From Actinostola sp. cb2023 (taxonomy: Eukaryota; Cnidaria; Anthozoa; Actiniaria; Actinostolidae), in the NCBI GenBank assembly GCA_033675265.1, contig JAUJYZ010000272.1:196501-260500 (forward strand): a DNA stretch of 64,000 bases, given 5' to 3'. Every line of letters begins with the position of its first letter. The first letter of the stretch is position 1. Positions 1 through 10,187 of this stretch are shown here, piece by piece. Made by a program: the position numbers and the translations under genes. The notes below the pieces were generated by a model. The model did no database searches and was not told the origin of the DNA. It saw only the letters and a program-made list of their open reading frames with translations.

Positions 1-500
1 CGACGCGATTTTTTGAAATCACGTAGCGCGCGGTGGTGGCAACACGAGCGACAAATGCTGGCGATAAAGGCCGCGCGACATATGGAGGACTGGGTTACGT
101 AAACAAATATTGCGGATGAAATTGTAACTTTGTCCGTCATTGACGTCCATTTACTGGACGACCCGGTTCCGAAAGGAAGTAGAAGAAACGAAACATCAAG
201 TTGGATATGTCCTTGGATGGCCATGAGGGAAGACTTTTTGCTTCCAGCCTTCAGAATATCGGGGTTTTCTACCATATATTTTATCCATTTTAGTGTCACT
301 TGACTCATTTATTCGTCCGCCATTTTATAAAACCAAAGCCTCGATTTCGTTCTTGCACCTTATTGGCTAGATAAGCTTTAGTCGCGTCGCCTGTGCAAGG
401 GTGGCTACACGTGCGGTGTTCACCGCGCGTTGGATATTTCAAAACATCGCGTCGCATGTACAAGCAAAAAATCGCTCGTGTAGACGCAGCTTTACGACTG
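1..500. other. No gene recognised
   Basis: Mixed sequence with scattered CpG-rich words. The one open frame on the minus strand has no recognisable domain and no splice context. I see nothing here that I can name. Confidence 0.5.
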
Positions 501-504
501 ATCA

Positions 505-655
505 GACGCGAACTATCCGTATAAACGGCACTTTTTGTCGTGTTCTCAATTAAGTCGCGAACAAAATAAGAACAGCTCAAAACGCTGTTCTTCGGTAAGC
601 CGCGTCTTAGTTAAGAACACCACAAAAAGTGCCGTTTATACGGATAGTTCGCGTC
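505..655. repeat. Foldback (inverted-repeat) element
   Basis: The left arm starts GACGCGAACTATCCGTATAA and the right arm ends with its reverse complement TTATACGGATAGTTCGCGTC. The arms continue imperfectly through CACTTTTTGTCGTGTTCTCA and its partner. The loop contains a smaller hairpin built on AAGAACAGC / GCTGTTCTT. It looks like a non-autonomous MITE and has no coding capacity. Confidence 0.75.
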
Positions 656-888
656 ATATTTAAGACGCGTCCTATTTTCGCTCGTATAAATGACCCCATT
701 GATTGTTATCATAATAACTAGAATATTCCTAACCAAAGCTTCGCTCTTTAGGTGGAGTCAGTGATACCTCTTCTGGAGTAAGCACATCAACAACCGGCAG
801 TGGATTTGAGGTACGTTAATCACATAGTAAAATAATTTGAAGTTTGGATTCCCGCGGGTCTTCCCGAGCGGGTCCATCGTACCCGCTA

Positions 889-1490
889 CTACCATACATG
901 TATATCGGCCTTGTGAATACATGGTCCTTGTGTTTCTTGATATGATACTTGGTCCTGTACTGCTCCTACCATACATGTATATCGGCCTTGTCAATTACAC
1001 GGTCCTTGTGTTTCTTGATGTGATACTTGGTCCTGTACCGCTCCTACCATACATGTATATCGGCCTTGTGAATACACGGTCCTTGTGTTTCTTGATGTGA
1101 TACTTGGTCCTGTACCACTCCAACCATACATGTATATCGGCCTTGTGAATACACGGTCCTTGTGTTTCTTGATGTGATACTTGGTCCTGTACTGCTCCTA
1201 CCATACATGTATATCGGCCTTGTGAATACACGATCCTTGTGTTTCTTGATGTGATACTTGGTCCTGTACTGCTCCTACCATACATGTATATCGGCCTTGT
1301 GAATACACGGTCCTTGTGTTTCTTGATATGATACTTGGTCCTGTACCACTACTACCATACATGTATATCGGCCTTGTGAATACACGGTCCTTGTGTTTCT
1401 TGATATGATACTTGGTCCTGTACCGCTCCTACCATACATGTATATCGGCCTTGTGAATACACGACCTTGTGTTTCTTGATATGATACTTG
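889..1490. repeat. 77-bp tandem repeat, about 8 copies
   Basis: Each unit carries ACCATACATGTATATCGGCC, then a CACGGTCCTTGTGTTTCTTG block and GATACTTGGTCCTGTAC. Unit starts at about 891, 968, 1046 and 1123 give a period of 77-78 bp. Copies differ by a few substitutions. The long frames on both strands across this block are repeat artefacts. Confidence 0.9.
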
Positions 1491-1540
1491 CATGTTACTT
1501 TTACCAATTATGTTGTAAAATGTTTTCCATTTGCTTCCAG

Positions 1541-1566
1541 GCTGACAGTGAGTGTGGCGACGAATG
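1541..1566 (+). CDS. Possible small upstream exon of the proline-rich gene
   Basis: A good acceptor (TTTTCCATTTGCTTCCAG) is followed by 26 bases reading ADSECGDE plus two bases, and then by a weak donor GTCAGT. The two trailing bases TG join to the first base G of the exon at 4516 to make a Trp codon, so the phase fits. The exon is very short, the donor is non-consensus and a 1.4-kb satellite lies between, so this is only a candidate. Confidence 0.25.
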
Positions 1567-1572
1567 GTCAGT

Positions 1573-1574
<2 letters not shown>

Positions 1575-1607
<33 letters not shown>

Positions 1608-1632
1608 TAATATTAATAATAATTTATTAATT
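1575..1632. repeat. (AAT)n microsatellite
   Basis: A run of TAATAATAATAAT with minor interruptions. Confidence 0.9.
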
Positions 1633-1710
1633 TATATTGCGCACTTTTCATAAAATGATCAAGTGCGCATTACAGTAGCTATAACTAATTACAAAAATAA
1701 AATAGCTGTA

Positions 1711-3180
1711 TACAGTCAAACCTCTACTATTGTACTTGCTGGTGGCCGGGTTAACGGATTTTTGGCCACCAGCAAGTACATTTATGATACGTTTTTAAAA
1801 GCTCCCCACAACGGCCACCTATACACAACGGTCACCTCTACACAACGGCCACCTCTACACAACGACCATCTCTACACAACGGCCACCTCTACACAACGGC
1901 CACCTCTACACAACGGCCACCTCTACGCAACGGCCACCTCTACACAACGACCACCTCTACACAACGACCACCTCTACACAACGATCTCCTCTACACAACG
2001 ACCATCTCTACACAATGGCCACCTCTACACAACGGCCACTTCCACACAACGGCCACCTCTACGCAACGGCGACCTCTACACAACTGCCACCTCTACACAA
2101 CGACCACCTCTACACAACGATCTCCTCTACACAACGACCATCTCTACACAACGGCCACCTCTACACAACGGCCACCTCTACACAAAGGCCATCTCTACAC
2201 AACGATCACCTCTACACAACGATCTCCTCTACACAACGACCATCTCTACACAACGGCCACCTCTACACAACGGCCACCTCTACACAACGGCCACCTCTAC
2301 GCAACAGCCATCTCTACACAACGGCCACCTCTACACAACGGCCACCTGTACACAACGGCCACCTGTACACAACGGCCACCTCTACACAACGGCCACCTCT
2401 ACACAACGGCCACCTGTACACAACGGCCACCTCTACACAACGGCCACCTCTACACAACGGCCACCTCTACACAACATACATACATACATACGGCCACCTC
2501 TACACAACGGCCACCTCTACACAACGGCCACCTCTATACAACGGCCACCTCTACGCAACAGCCACCTCTACACAACGGCCACCTCTACACAACGGCCACC
2601 TCTACACAACGGCCACCTCTATACAACGGCCACCTCTACGCAACAGCCACCTCTACACAACGGCCACCTCTACACAACGGCCACCTCTACACAACGGCCA
2701 CCTCTACACAACGGCCACCTCTACACAACATACATACATACATACGGCCACCTCTACACAACGGCCACCTCTACACAACGGCCACCTCTATACAACGGCC
2801 ACCTCTACGCAAGGGCCACCTACAACGGCCACCTCTACACAACGGCCACCTCTACACAACGGCCACCTCTACACAACGGCCACCTCTACACAACGGCCAC
2901 CTCTATACAACGGCCACCTCTACGCAACAGCCACCTCTACACAACGGCCACCTCTACACAACGGCCACCTCTACACAACGGCCACCTCTACACAACGGCC
3001 ACCTCTACACAACATACATACATACATACGGCCACCTCTACACAACGGCCACCTCTACACAACGGCCACCTCTATACAACGGCCACCTCTACGCAAGGGC
3101 CACCTACAACGGCCACCTCTACACAACGGCCACTTCTACTGCCACCTCTACACTATGGCCACCATAGTGGGGCCAGTGCA
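1711..3180. repeat. 17-bp satellite, apparently grown from a pogo-like terminal repeat
   Basis: The core unit ACCTCTACACAACGGCC is 17 bp and repeats about 75-80 times from about 1807 to 3165, with variants (ACGCAAC, TATACAAC, TGTACAC). Higher-order blocks are marked by three CATACATACATACATACGG insertions near 2473, 2730 and 3012. The array begins beside CAGTCAAACCTCTAC and a short hairpin (1731-1780). Because 17 is not a multiple of 3, all frames of the strand stay open and give a false protein of 17-residue repeats. Confidence 0.92.
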
Positions 3181-4515
3181 GTGCTTGCATATCAAACTTA
3201 TGTTTTACAATAACTTACAAATTTCTCGTGCGCTGATTGGTTAATTTTCATCATCAATAAGAGGACAGACAGATAAAAACAAAATGGCGCGTACAAAGCT
3301 GAAGATCGATGGAGAATCAATGGACGATTTTCCTTCGTTCTAAGTTGAATTTCTTGAGGAAATTTCACATGAAAAACTATGCTTGTCACTGGAGGAAGTT
3401 GAGTCCGAACAGAAAGTAAATGATAGCGTTCGCATTGCGACACTAAATAAATGACTACGAACTGCACGAAATAGTCAAGAAATTCGTAAGATCGAGAAAT
3501 ACAAGATGGTGTGTAAACATGTTTGAATAATTTTGTCGCCTCGTGGATCCACACTACTTTGACAATGTTTTGACGAAATTTATCGTCAATAAGAGGACAG
3601 ACGCATTAAAAAGTGATGTCAATTTGTTAAGTATACAAAAGGTCATTGTTTCACATATGGAGATGAGGCGACGGCGGTCTATCAATAAAAAGAGCATGAT
3701 TTTGATACATTTTTGCTTTTTACTGCATTGTTAAAATAAAAACCAAAAACCTACCATCAAAAAATAAAAGACGAATATGTAAGGAATGAATAAGCTGGAA
3801 ATTTAAGCAAAAATAAATATGTTTGACCACAGCATTTCTCGTTTCTTCAAAATCGAGTGAACTGAAATCTCCGAAGAGATATGGGAGAGCGTGACATACG
3901 CTGCACACAAAATCCCTCTGAATCGCTTGGGAATTGTGTCAATCAAAAACCTACCGCCAGATTCTAATGCTCTGTAATTTTACGCGCATTTTGATATAAG
4001 ATACATGTATATTTAACTTAATTAAGCTGCGCCAAAATGAAATCTAAAACTCTTTGTTTGGAAATCGTGAACATCATATTGGTGCTCTGTATCCCGGTCT
4101 GTATGTAGAAGCTACATAGGGGAATTCGCAAATAAATTATGGCTCGGAAAGGACGCTTTTTGAAGGCAATTTCCAATATTTACACACAGGATCAATAAGT
4201 AAGTTCGAATTTGTGATATATTTTCCCCTGTTGAAGAAACATGCAGCTTACCATCCTCTTTTATATTTTAGCTACCTGATTTACACATTGTGAAAGGAAA
4301 AAGATGAATTGAGAAATGATTAACCAGTCACGTACGATTCTGCTTTATTTAGCGGCCACAGAACAAATTGCACATTAACAAAAACGTTGTCCGCGTGATA
4401 CTGGATCCCAACAGGAGCAAATGTTCAATGATGCAGGACATAAGTTTGATATGTTCAGTGTTTCAGACAGTTTGATCGCACCGTTGATGTTACTTTATAC
4501 TTTATATGTCAATAG
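3181..4515. other. No confident gene; remnants of a dispersed ORF family
   Basis: The words ATCAATAAGAGGACAGAC (near 3254) and GTCAATAAGAGGACAGAC (near 3584) resemble a part of the dispersed ORF fragment seen at 37638-37928 and near 60670. I take this as decayed repeat DNA. Some of it may lie in an intron of the proline-rich gene that follows. Confidence 0.4.
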
Positions 4516-4555
4516 GATGTCCCGAGCTCAACTGTTAAAAGCAATCAGTGAAAAG
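4516..4555 (+). CDS. Proline-rich, WH2-like protein: internal exon a (5' end of gene not located)
   Basis: This is the first well-supported exon of a plus-strand gene. The acceptor is TATGTCAATAG and the donor is GTAGGT. After one leading base it reads MSRAQLLKAISEK, which resembles the helix of a WH2 actin-binding motif (R-x-x-LL-x-x-I). The usual LKKV continuation does not follow, so the actin-binding call is weak. It ends in phase 0 and joins in frame to exon 5794. The joined product has about 160 residues from here to the stop. It is rich in Pro, Ser and Arg, with PPVPVP-like SH3-ligand stretches and basic S/T-P sites, typical of a cytoskeletal or signalling adaptor. I do not recognise the family. 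The start codon may lie upstream. Confidence 0.55.
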
Positions 4556-4735
4556 GTAGGTGTTCTCATCATCGTTCTCTAGACTGAACTCATTAATGAC
4601 CCCCCAAACACTCAATCAATGGACCATTAACGTCCCAAACACTTGATCCAACGATAATAAATAATAATAATAATATTTAATATTTATCAAGCGCAACTTT
4701 AACATATGGATATGATCAAATGTTCACTGTTTCTT

Positions 4736-5121
4736 AGGCCCCGTTCACACGGAACTCATCCTCGGGAACCCAGGGGTATATTCTGTCGTTCGTTACTCGC
4801 TCGCAGAGAAATACCCCTGGGAGCGAAGTCTGTTGGAACTTGTTCCGGAATTAAAATTACTCTCGTTTCTGATTGATTAGGACAGCCGCCATATTGAATT
4901 TTGGCTTCCAGGACAAGTTCCAACAGACTTCGTTCCCAGGGGTATTTCTCTGGGAGCGAGTAACGAGCGACAGAATATACCTCTGGGTTCCCGAGGATGC
5001 ACGGAACTATGCTATCCGGACAAAAATTATATACAAAATGTAATACAATTAAAGAGACGGTTCTGTGTAAACGGTGTGTACGGTTAAACATTCTCATGAG
5101 GTACCGTGTGAATGGGGCCTT
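4736..5121. repeat. Foldback element in an intron of the proline-rich gene
   Basis: The outer arms are AGGCCCCGTTCACACGG and CCGTGTGAATGGGGCCT. Long inner arms follow: CCTCGGGAACCCAGGGGTAT at about 4762 is mirrored by ATACCTCTGGGTTCCCGAGG near 4977. GGGAGCGAAGTCTGTTGGAA is mirrored near 4920. It is a two-tier inverted repeat of about 386 bp with no coding capacity. Confidence 0.85.
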
Positions 5122-5626
5122 AGGATCTTTCTTGGGATCGACAGGATGTCACGAGTGAGAACTGCCCGGCCAAGAGTACACTACCTAACTTTTATCGCTC
5201 TGTCTGAAGAAACGCGCTCGGAAAAAGAAATCTGGGTCGAGGACAATATTCGATGACCTCTTGCTATAATTGTCTTTGACGCGCGCCATTTTTACTATAA
5301 ATATAATGGTGAAAAGTGGGTCCAGTTCTGGACTAACCAAGTTATTTCTGTATTTCGCCATTAAATAATTGTTTAAAAAAATCAGAAATGACCGTCATTG
5401 CTGCGCGTCTGAAGTTAATAAGCAATTATTGGACGAGGTTGAGCATGATATAACACAGACCCGAGGTCTTGATAATTTACGACATCATGCGAAAACCGAA
5501 TTCAATAATTGTTTTATTAAACATTTTGTATAAGTGAGAACACAATTATAATCAGGTCAATAAATGCTGCCATGGCCATTGACACTGCAAACCTACCATC
5601 TTTATGACATTGAATCCCGCCTTGAA

Positions 5627-5697
5627 TGAACTTGACAGGATAAATATATTATCTGTAGCAGTTAATATATTTATCCTGTCAAGTTCACATGCTATCG
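5627..5697. repeat. Short perfect hairpin
   Basis: GAACTTGACAGGATAAATAT is followed after a short loop by ATATTTATCCTGTCAAGTTC. The stem is about 28 bp and AT-rich. Confidence 0.85.
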
Positions 5698-5793
5698 AGA
5701 ATTAACTGCATGCTCTCAGCCAATCAGATGCGAGATTGTGAGTAAAATGTTTAATGATCATCATTATCTGTATTGCTGTATTTCTTAATTCAG

Positions 5794-5872
5794 CCCGAAT
5801 GGTCACCTCCTGTTCCTGTGCCGGATTACCACGAAAAAAAGAAATCGCCTCCTGCCAGCCCGATACCACGAG
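5794..5872 (+). CDS. Proline-rich, WH2-like protein: exon b
   Basis: The acceptor is TTTCTTAATTCAG and the donor is GTGAATTC. It starts in phase 0, reads PEWSPPVPVPDYHEKKKSPP then ASPIPR, and leaves one base (G). The Pro-rich PPVPVPDY stretch looks like an SH3 or EVH1 ligand and is followed by a Lys cluster. The trailing G joins TG of the next exon to give Val. This in-frame match across a phase-1 junction is good evidence that the two exons belong together. Confidence 0.7.
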
Positions 5873-6047
5873 GTGAATTCTTTTTATGAACTTATTGTCA
5901 TTGTTAAGCGTTGCTATGCAACACAAGTTTAGCTATTGCGCACTTGTTAATGTTAGTGAGAGAAAAAGGTTACCGCTGCACATGAATATACAATGATAGA
6001 TAAATAATTAGTGTAACCATCAGTCTTCATAATTGTTTTGTTCGTAG

Positions 6048-6215
6048 TGCCAAATCGTAAAGCTAAACAGAGATCGCAAACACTGCCTATCAGTCCAACT
6101 GATGTTGTTTCAGCTGCGACACTAGTAGCTCCTACTTCCAGTCGACCAACTTCTTTCAAAGAAGAAAGGACACGACCCTGTCTAACGGAACGATCGACTA
6201 GTGACAGTATCGCCA
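6048..6215 (+). CDS. Proline-rich, WH2-like protein: exon c
   Basis: The acceptor is TTGTTTTGTTCGTAG and the donor is GTAAGATA. It has two leading bases, 55 codons and one trailing base. It begins PNRKAKQRSQTLPISP, a basic R-x-x-S/T patch suited to kinase or 14-3-3 binding, then continues low-complexity and Ser/Thr-rich to SDSIA. The trailing A joins TT of exon d to give Ile. There is no recognisable globular domain, so it is probably disordered. Confidence 0.7.
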
Positions 6216-6239
6216 GTAAGATATACAGTAGCTAGCCTG

Positions 6240-6850
6240 TATAGCGGGAGGGAGGGGATGGAGGGGAGGTTGCATGGGTTGGTCACCTTCCGTCTTCTTC
6301 CCACTCCTTCAGTCCCCTTCCCCTCCTCACTCCTTCCGTCCCCTTCCCCTCCTCACTCCTTTCGTCCCCTTCCTCTCCTCACTTCTTCCGTCCCCTTCCC
6401 CTCCTCACTCCTTCCGTCCCCTTCCCCTCCTTACTCCTTTCGTCCCCTTCCTCTCCTCACTTCTTCCGTCCCCTTCCCCTCACTCCTTCCGTCCCCTTCC
6501 CCTCCTTACTCCCTCCGTCCCCTTCCCCTCCTCACTCCTTTCGTCCCCTTCCATTCCTCACACCTTCCGTCCCTTTCCCCTCCTCACTCCTTCCGTCCCC
6601 TTCCCCTCGTCACTCCCTCCGTCCCCTTCCCCTCCTCACTCCTTTCATACCCGTCCCCTCCTCACTCCTTCCGTCCCTTTCCCCTCTTCTCACCTTCCCT
6701 CCCTTTCCCTTCCTCACACCTTCCGTCCCTTTCCCCTCCTCACTCCTTCCGTCCCCTTCCCCTCCTCACTCCTTTCGTCCCCTTCCCCTCCTCACTCCTT
6801 TCGTCCCCTTCCCTTCCTCACTCCTTCCGCTCTCTTCCGTTCTCTTCAAA
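6240..6850. repeat. 26-bp pyrimidine-rich tandem repeat
   Basis: The unit is about CCTCCTCACTCCTTCCGTCCCC plus a few bases, with length variants, lying in an intron of the proline-rich gene. The plus strand is almost pure C/T, so it could form triplex (H-DNA) structures. Open frames here (Ser/Pro/Phe repeats) are artefacts. Confidence 0.92.
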
Positions 6851-6959
6851 GTGCCGCTACGCAGGATAGATATACAGCACGAAAAAGTCCTCCATCTGTT
6901 GTAAAGCGCATTGGGACTATATGTGCAATGCGCTATATAAGAACAACAATTATTATTGT

Positions 6960-7335
6960 TATTAAAGATATGCGTGTAGATCAAAGCGATCTATCATCTC
7001 TACAATATTACAATATAAAGATATGCGTGTAGATGAGAGCGATCATCTATCATCTCCCCAATATTACAATATAAAGATATGCGTGTAGATGAGAGCGATC
7101 TATCATATCTCCAATATTACAATATAAAGATATGCGTGTAGATGAGAGCGATCTATCATCTCTCCAATATTACAATATAAAGATATGCGTGTAGATGAGA
7201 GCGATCTATCATATCTCCAATATTACAATATAAAGATATGCGTGTAGATGAGAGCGATCTATCATATCTCCAATATTACAATATAAAGATATGCGTGTAG
7301 ATGAGAGCGATCTATCATCTCTACAATATTACATT
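6960..7335. repeat. 53-bp tandem repeat, about 7 copies
   Basis: The unit contains AAAGATATGCGTGTAGATGA, then GAGCGATCTATCATCTCTCC and AATATTACAATAT. Unit starts at 6964, 7017, 7073 and 7126 set the period at 53-56 bp. It ends about 40 bp before the next exon. Confidence 0.92.
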
Positions 7336-7372
7336 ATAAATCTTGTTGAAAGTATTCATGTTCACATTTCAG

Positions 7373-7434
7373 TTGACACAAGGCCACCACAACCAATGCC
7401 AAGCAATAGACTTAACAATAGAAGACAATCAGAG
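7373..7434 (+). CDS. Proline-rich, WH2-like protein: exon d
   Basis: The acceptor is TTCACATTTCAG and the donor is GTAAGAGA. It has two leading bases and then DTRPPQPMPSNRLNNRRQSE, ending in phase 0 before exon e. Its 3' two-thirds and donor site are copied repeatedly in the following intron (see 7435-7895). It is a short Pro/Arg linker with no known domain. Confidence 0.7.
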
Positions 7435-7895
7435 GTAAGAGAATACTATTACACCACAATCAATCCCAAGAAATAGAATTGACAATAGAAGACAATCAGA
7501 GTTATAAGACAATACTATTTCCCTTCAGCCAATCCCAAGCAATAGAATTGACAATAGAAGACAATCAGAGGTAAGACAATACTATTACACCACAACCAAT
7601 GCCAAGCAATAGAATTGACAATAGAAGACAATCAGAGGTAAGACAATACTATTACACAACAACCAATGCCAAGTAATAGAATTGACAATAGAAGACAATC
7701 AGAGTTAAGAAAATACTATTACACCACAACCAATCCCAAGAAATAGAATTGACAATAGAAGACAATCAGAATTAAGACAATACTATTACACCACAACCAA
7801 TCCCAAGAAATAGAATTGACAATAGAAGACAATCAGAGGTAAGACAATACTATTACACCACAACCAATCCCAAGCAATAGAATTGATAATAGAAG
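7435..7895 (+). repeat. Tandem array of exon-d copies with intact donors
   Basis: About seven diverged copies, 66-68 bp each, of the end of exon d: CAATAGAAGACAATCAGAGG followed by TAAGACAATACTATTACACC. Each unit holds the coding end PSNRIDNRRQSE and most keep the donor GTAAGA. In some copies a CAAG or CCAAG just before AAATAGAATTGAC could act as a weak acceptor. The array ends about 55 bp before exon e. Confidence 0.88.
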
Positions 7896-7951
7896 ACTGT
7901 GTTCTGTGCTACACAGTTCTTCCTAGTTTCATCATATATTTGTTGTTTTAG

Positions 7952-8075
7952 GATGGAAGTAATATCGACCGACCTCCCGCCCCAGCCCCCCGTCCCATTT
8001 CAGTGGCTTCAATAAAGGGTGTGCCTAGCCCGTTTGCACAGTCACAGCAGATTAGAGCAGCAACGCAGCCGCAAG
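7952..8075 (+). CDS. Proline-rich, WH2-like protein: exon e
   Basis: The acceptor is ATATTTGTTGTTTTAG and the donor is GTAAAGAA. It has 41 codons plus one base: DGSNIDRPPAPAPRPISVAS, then IKGVPSPFAQSQQIRAATQPQ. There is a strong Pro-rich ligand (RPPAPAPRP). The trailing G joins AA of the last exon to give Glu. Confidence 0.75.
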
Positions 8076-8403
8076 GTAAAGAAATATCGACTTAGAACAC
8101 AGTCAGCTCAATCATTGTTTCTCAAGTTTACATAAACATCTATTTGCATGTTCGCGCCTTTTTTGATGGGTTTCCTGTGGTAGACGCGAGAAGCTGCTGC
8201 CTTTGTATTTACATCTGCAAATGGTTAGACCTTCGCGTGGCTCGAATGACCACGTAAAATGGCGGTCCCGTCTCTCCACACTCCATTACATAGCACCGGA
8301 GGGACGTAAAAGAACCCACACCACTGTTCCACTAAGAGTAGGGCACGAAGTTCCCGGTGTGTGTGGCCTGAACTCCCAGCATGGAGGCCGGCTTGCTGGA
8401 TTA

Positions 8404-8466
8404 CAACCTAAGTTACTGGTGAAAACATGTATTATAACCAGTAATCCAACGGATCTATTTGCCATA
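8404..8466. repeat. Dispersed repeat, copy 1
   Basis: AAGTTACTGGTGA, then TGTATTATAACCAGTAATCC and ACGGATCT. A related copy in the same orientation is at 15188-15250. Confidence 0.6.
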
Positions 8467-8697
8467 TTGATCGTGTTCTGGCTGTGACGTCACATCATTA
8501 ATTATTAAAAACGTATGACCGGGCTTCCTGTGGTAAGGAAAAACGCGCCAAATCTATCTAAATATTACTTTTTTTTTCAAAAAAATTGCTTTTGTCGACT
8601 GAGCAGTATGAAAACTAATTGCTTTCCGATTTTAACGGAAAATGTCCAAAAATCGCGTCAGTAGCCCTTTAAGATAGTTGTATCTGTCTTGTTTCAG

Positions 8698-8774
8698 AAC
8701 CACCACCCAGCGTGCCACGAAGAACAGGATCGAAGCCTGCAGTGCCGTCACCGCGCCTTCCACGTAAATACTGA
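8698..8774 (+). CDS. Proline-rich, WH2-like protein: last exon found
   Basis: The acceptor is CTGTCTTGTTTCAG. It reads EPPPSVPRRTGSKPAV, then PSPRLPRKY and a TGA stop at 8772-8774. A GTAAAT within CCACGTAAATAC could be a donor, in which case the gene would continue, but the stop is the simpler reading. An AATAAA at 8943-8948 lies inside the next MITE. Confidence 0.6.
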
Positions 8775-8810
8775 TTGACACAATGTTACAATAGGTACAA
8801 TAATGGACAT

Positions 8811-8991
8811 TAGTAGAAACCAACTAGCATACTATCACGAATCCTGCAATCTGATTGGCTAACGTACTCACTATCTATTGCGTGATAGATATAGTGAGTA
8901 GCGAAAAAGCCGGCGTTTTGAACAAAAACAAAGCGAAAAATCAATAAATTTGGTATAAATTCGAAGGTAGTATGCTAGTTGGTTTCTACTA
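8811..8991. repeat. Foldback MITE, 181 bp
   Basis: The termini are TAGTAGAAACCAACTAGCAT and ATGCTAGTTGGTTTCTACTA. An inner hairpin TACTCACTATCTAT / ATAGATATAGTGAGTA makes it two-tiered. Confidence 0.88.
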
Positions 8992-8992
8992 A

Positions 8993-9105
8993 AACAATTA
9001 GACTACTCGTTTTCGTTTTCTATGAATTCAAATATAGTCAACTCGACGCTACGCGGCTCGTTGACTATCGACTCATAGAAAACTCGAACTCGTAGTCTAA
9101 TTGTT
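8993..9105. repeat. Nested hairpin with CGAG-type centre
   Basis: AACAATTAGACTACTCG pairs with CGTAGTCTAATTGTT. The centre reads GTCAACTCGACGCTACGCGG, then CTCGTTGAC. It belongs to the nested-hairpin layout described in the findings. Confidence 0.8.
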
Positions 9106-9307
9106 AATTAGTCTGAATGCTGTTATACACAAAGATCTTCAATATGTTAAACACGAAATTCCGGTATATGACCCCGTCCACACTGAAGCCTGGTTTCCAT
9201 ATGATCTCTGCGATCGCACAAAACCATGTTCGGCGAATCGCAGCGATCCTACTATCTTTGACAAAGTTTTTACATAAAATAAAAACAATAGCCAGGACAA
9301 TTTGTGC

Positions 9308-9455
9308 AGCTAGAGTGATTCCAATAAACCTGGGCACTACTAATTAGCTGTCAGTGTATATTAGATGCAAAGAAACAAAAGAAAACAAAAGAGTGAGTGT
9401 CTAATAGTGTGTATTGGTGTAGTTAGTAATGCCCAGGTGAATCACTCTACACGAA
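9308..9455. repeat. Foldback element
   Basis: TAGAGTGATTCCAATAAACC, then TGGGCACTACTAA, is mirrored by TTAGTAATGCCCAGGTGAAT, then CACTCTA. The arms are imperfect. Confidence 0.65.
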
Positions 9456-9846
9456 GACCTTGCCCACTATATACATATATTAGTTAGCAAGCGTACTGTG
9501 TTACCGCTGGGCAGGCTCCTTTTATACTGGAACTTCGTGTTTACACTTTCTAGACACGACCATCAAATTTCTAACGTAAATATTGTCTTCCAACGAAAGA
9601 ACAAAACGAACAGTGCAGACACTAGACACGGTCACAACGCGTTTAGTTTTTGGTGCAATATCATCAACAAATGAACAAAATACAAAGCAGCTTTGTGCAA
9701 CTGAGAAAACGAAAGGTTTGATGATACCCTGCATGGTTCTAGTGATAGCTGAACTGCAGTTATATCTAAGTCCCTGTTTACATGAGAGAGGGATAAACCT
9801 AGCGCTAGGATCTTTCTAGCAATAGGGACAACTATACATAGAGGAT

Positions 9847-9929
9847 ATTACACGGTGGCGCGAAGATATGAGTGAAATATTTTTCACCACGAGAAGATAA
9901 ACTTCATATCTTCAAGCCAACGTGTAATT
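9847..9929. repeat. Hairpin next to the DUF3504-like ORF
   Basis: ATTACACGGTGGCGCGAAGA, then TATGA, pairs with TTCATATCTTCAAGCCAACG, then TGTAAT. It lies immediately beyond the ORF's 3' end. Confidence 0.75.
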
Positions 9930-9935
9930 TTCTTT

Positions 9936-10187
9936 TTAATACAGACATTCGTACTCCTCACCACCTTTCTTTCTAACGCCAAGGACAAACTTAATGGACA
10001 ATTCTTGTAGCTCGCTTGGAGGAATATTTTCAATATTCCTGTTCTCATCTTCACTTTCAAGAAATTCTTTGAATATTTTCACGTCGTATAGCGTCTTCTT
10101 TTTTGTATTTTCATTCTCTTGTTTCTCGCTAAAGACTTTGACAAACCTGTCGCTCGCCATTTTGACTTCTGTTGCAACGCGCGTCAA
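9936..10187 (-). pseudogene. N-terminal fragment of a Crypton/DUF3504-type (KIAA1958/QRICH1-like) protein
   Basis: The 83-residue frame begins MTRVATEVKMASDRFVKVFS. It contains a KKTLYDVKIFKEFLES helix, then IPPSELQ and FVLGVRKKGGEEYE before a stop. The pattern 'NTKKKT-YDV-F--FL ... IPP-EL ... F---VRKK-G-EYE' is the N-terminal region I associate with metazoan DUF3504 proteins related to Crypton tyrosine recombinases. It stops where the family continues (EYEP, then TL...), and the catalytic R-H-x-x-R-Y region is absent. It is therefore a truncated gene or the first exon of one. The call is from memory of the family pattern. Confidence 0.5.

Noticed and set aside
895..1490. CRISPR-like array
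   Set aside because: The 77-bp units are contiguous with no unique spacers; the genome is eukaryotic.
1663..3244. Two long open frames (516 and 409 codons) with repeating Thr-Ala-Thr-Ser-Thr-Gln-Arg-Pro
   Set aside because: They are the 17-bp satellite read in different frames; the same 17-residue repeat appears in each frame, and there is no start context or splice evidence.
6201..7032. Ser/Pro/Leu-rich 222- and 252-codon frames
   Set aside because: Pyrimidine satellite in an intron of the proline-rich gene.
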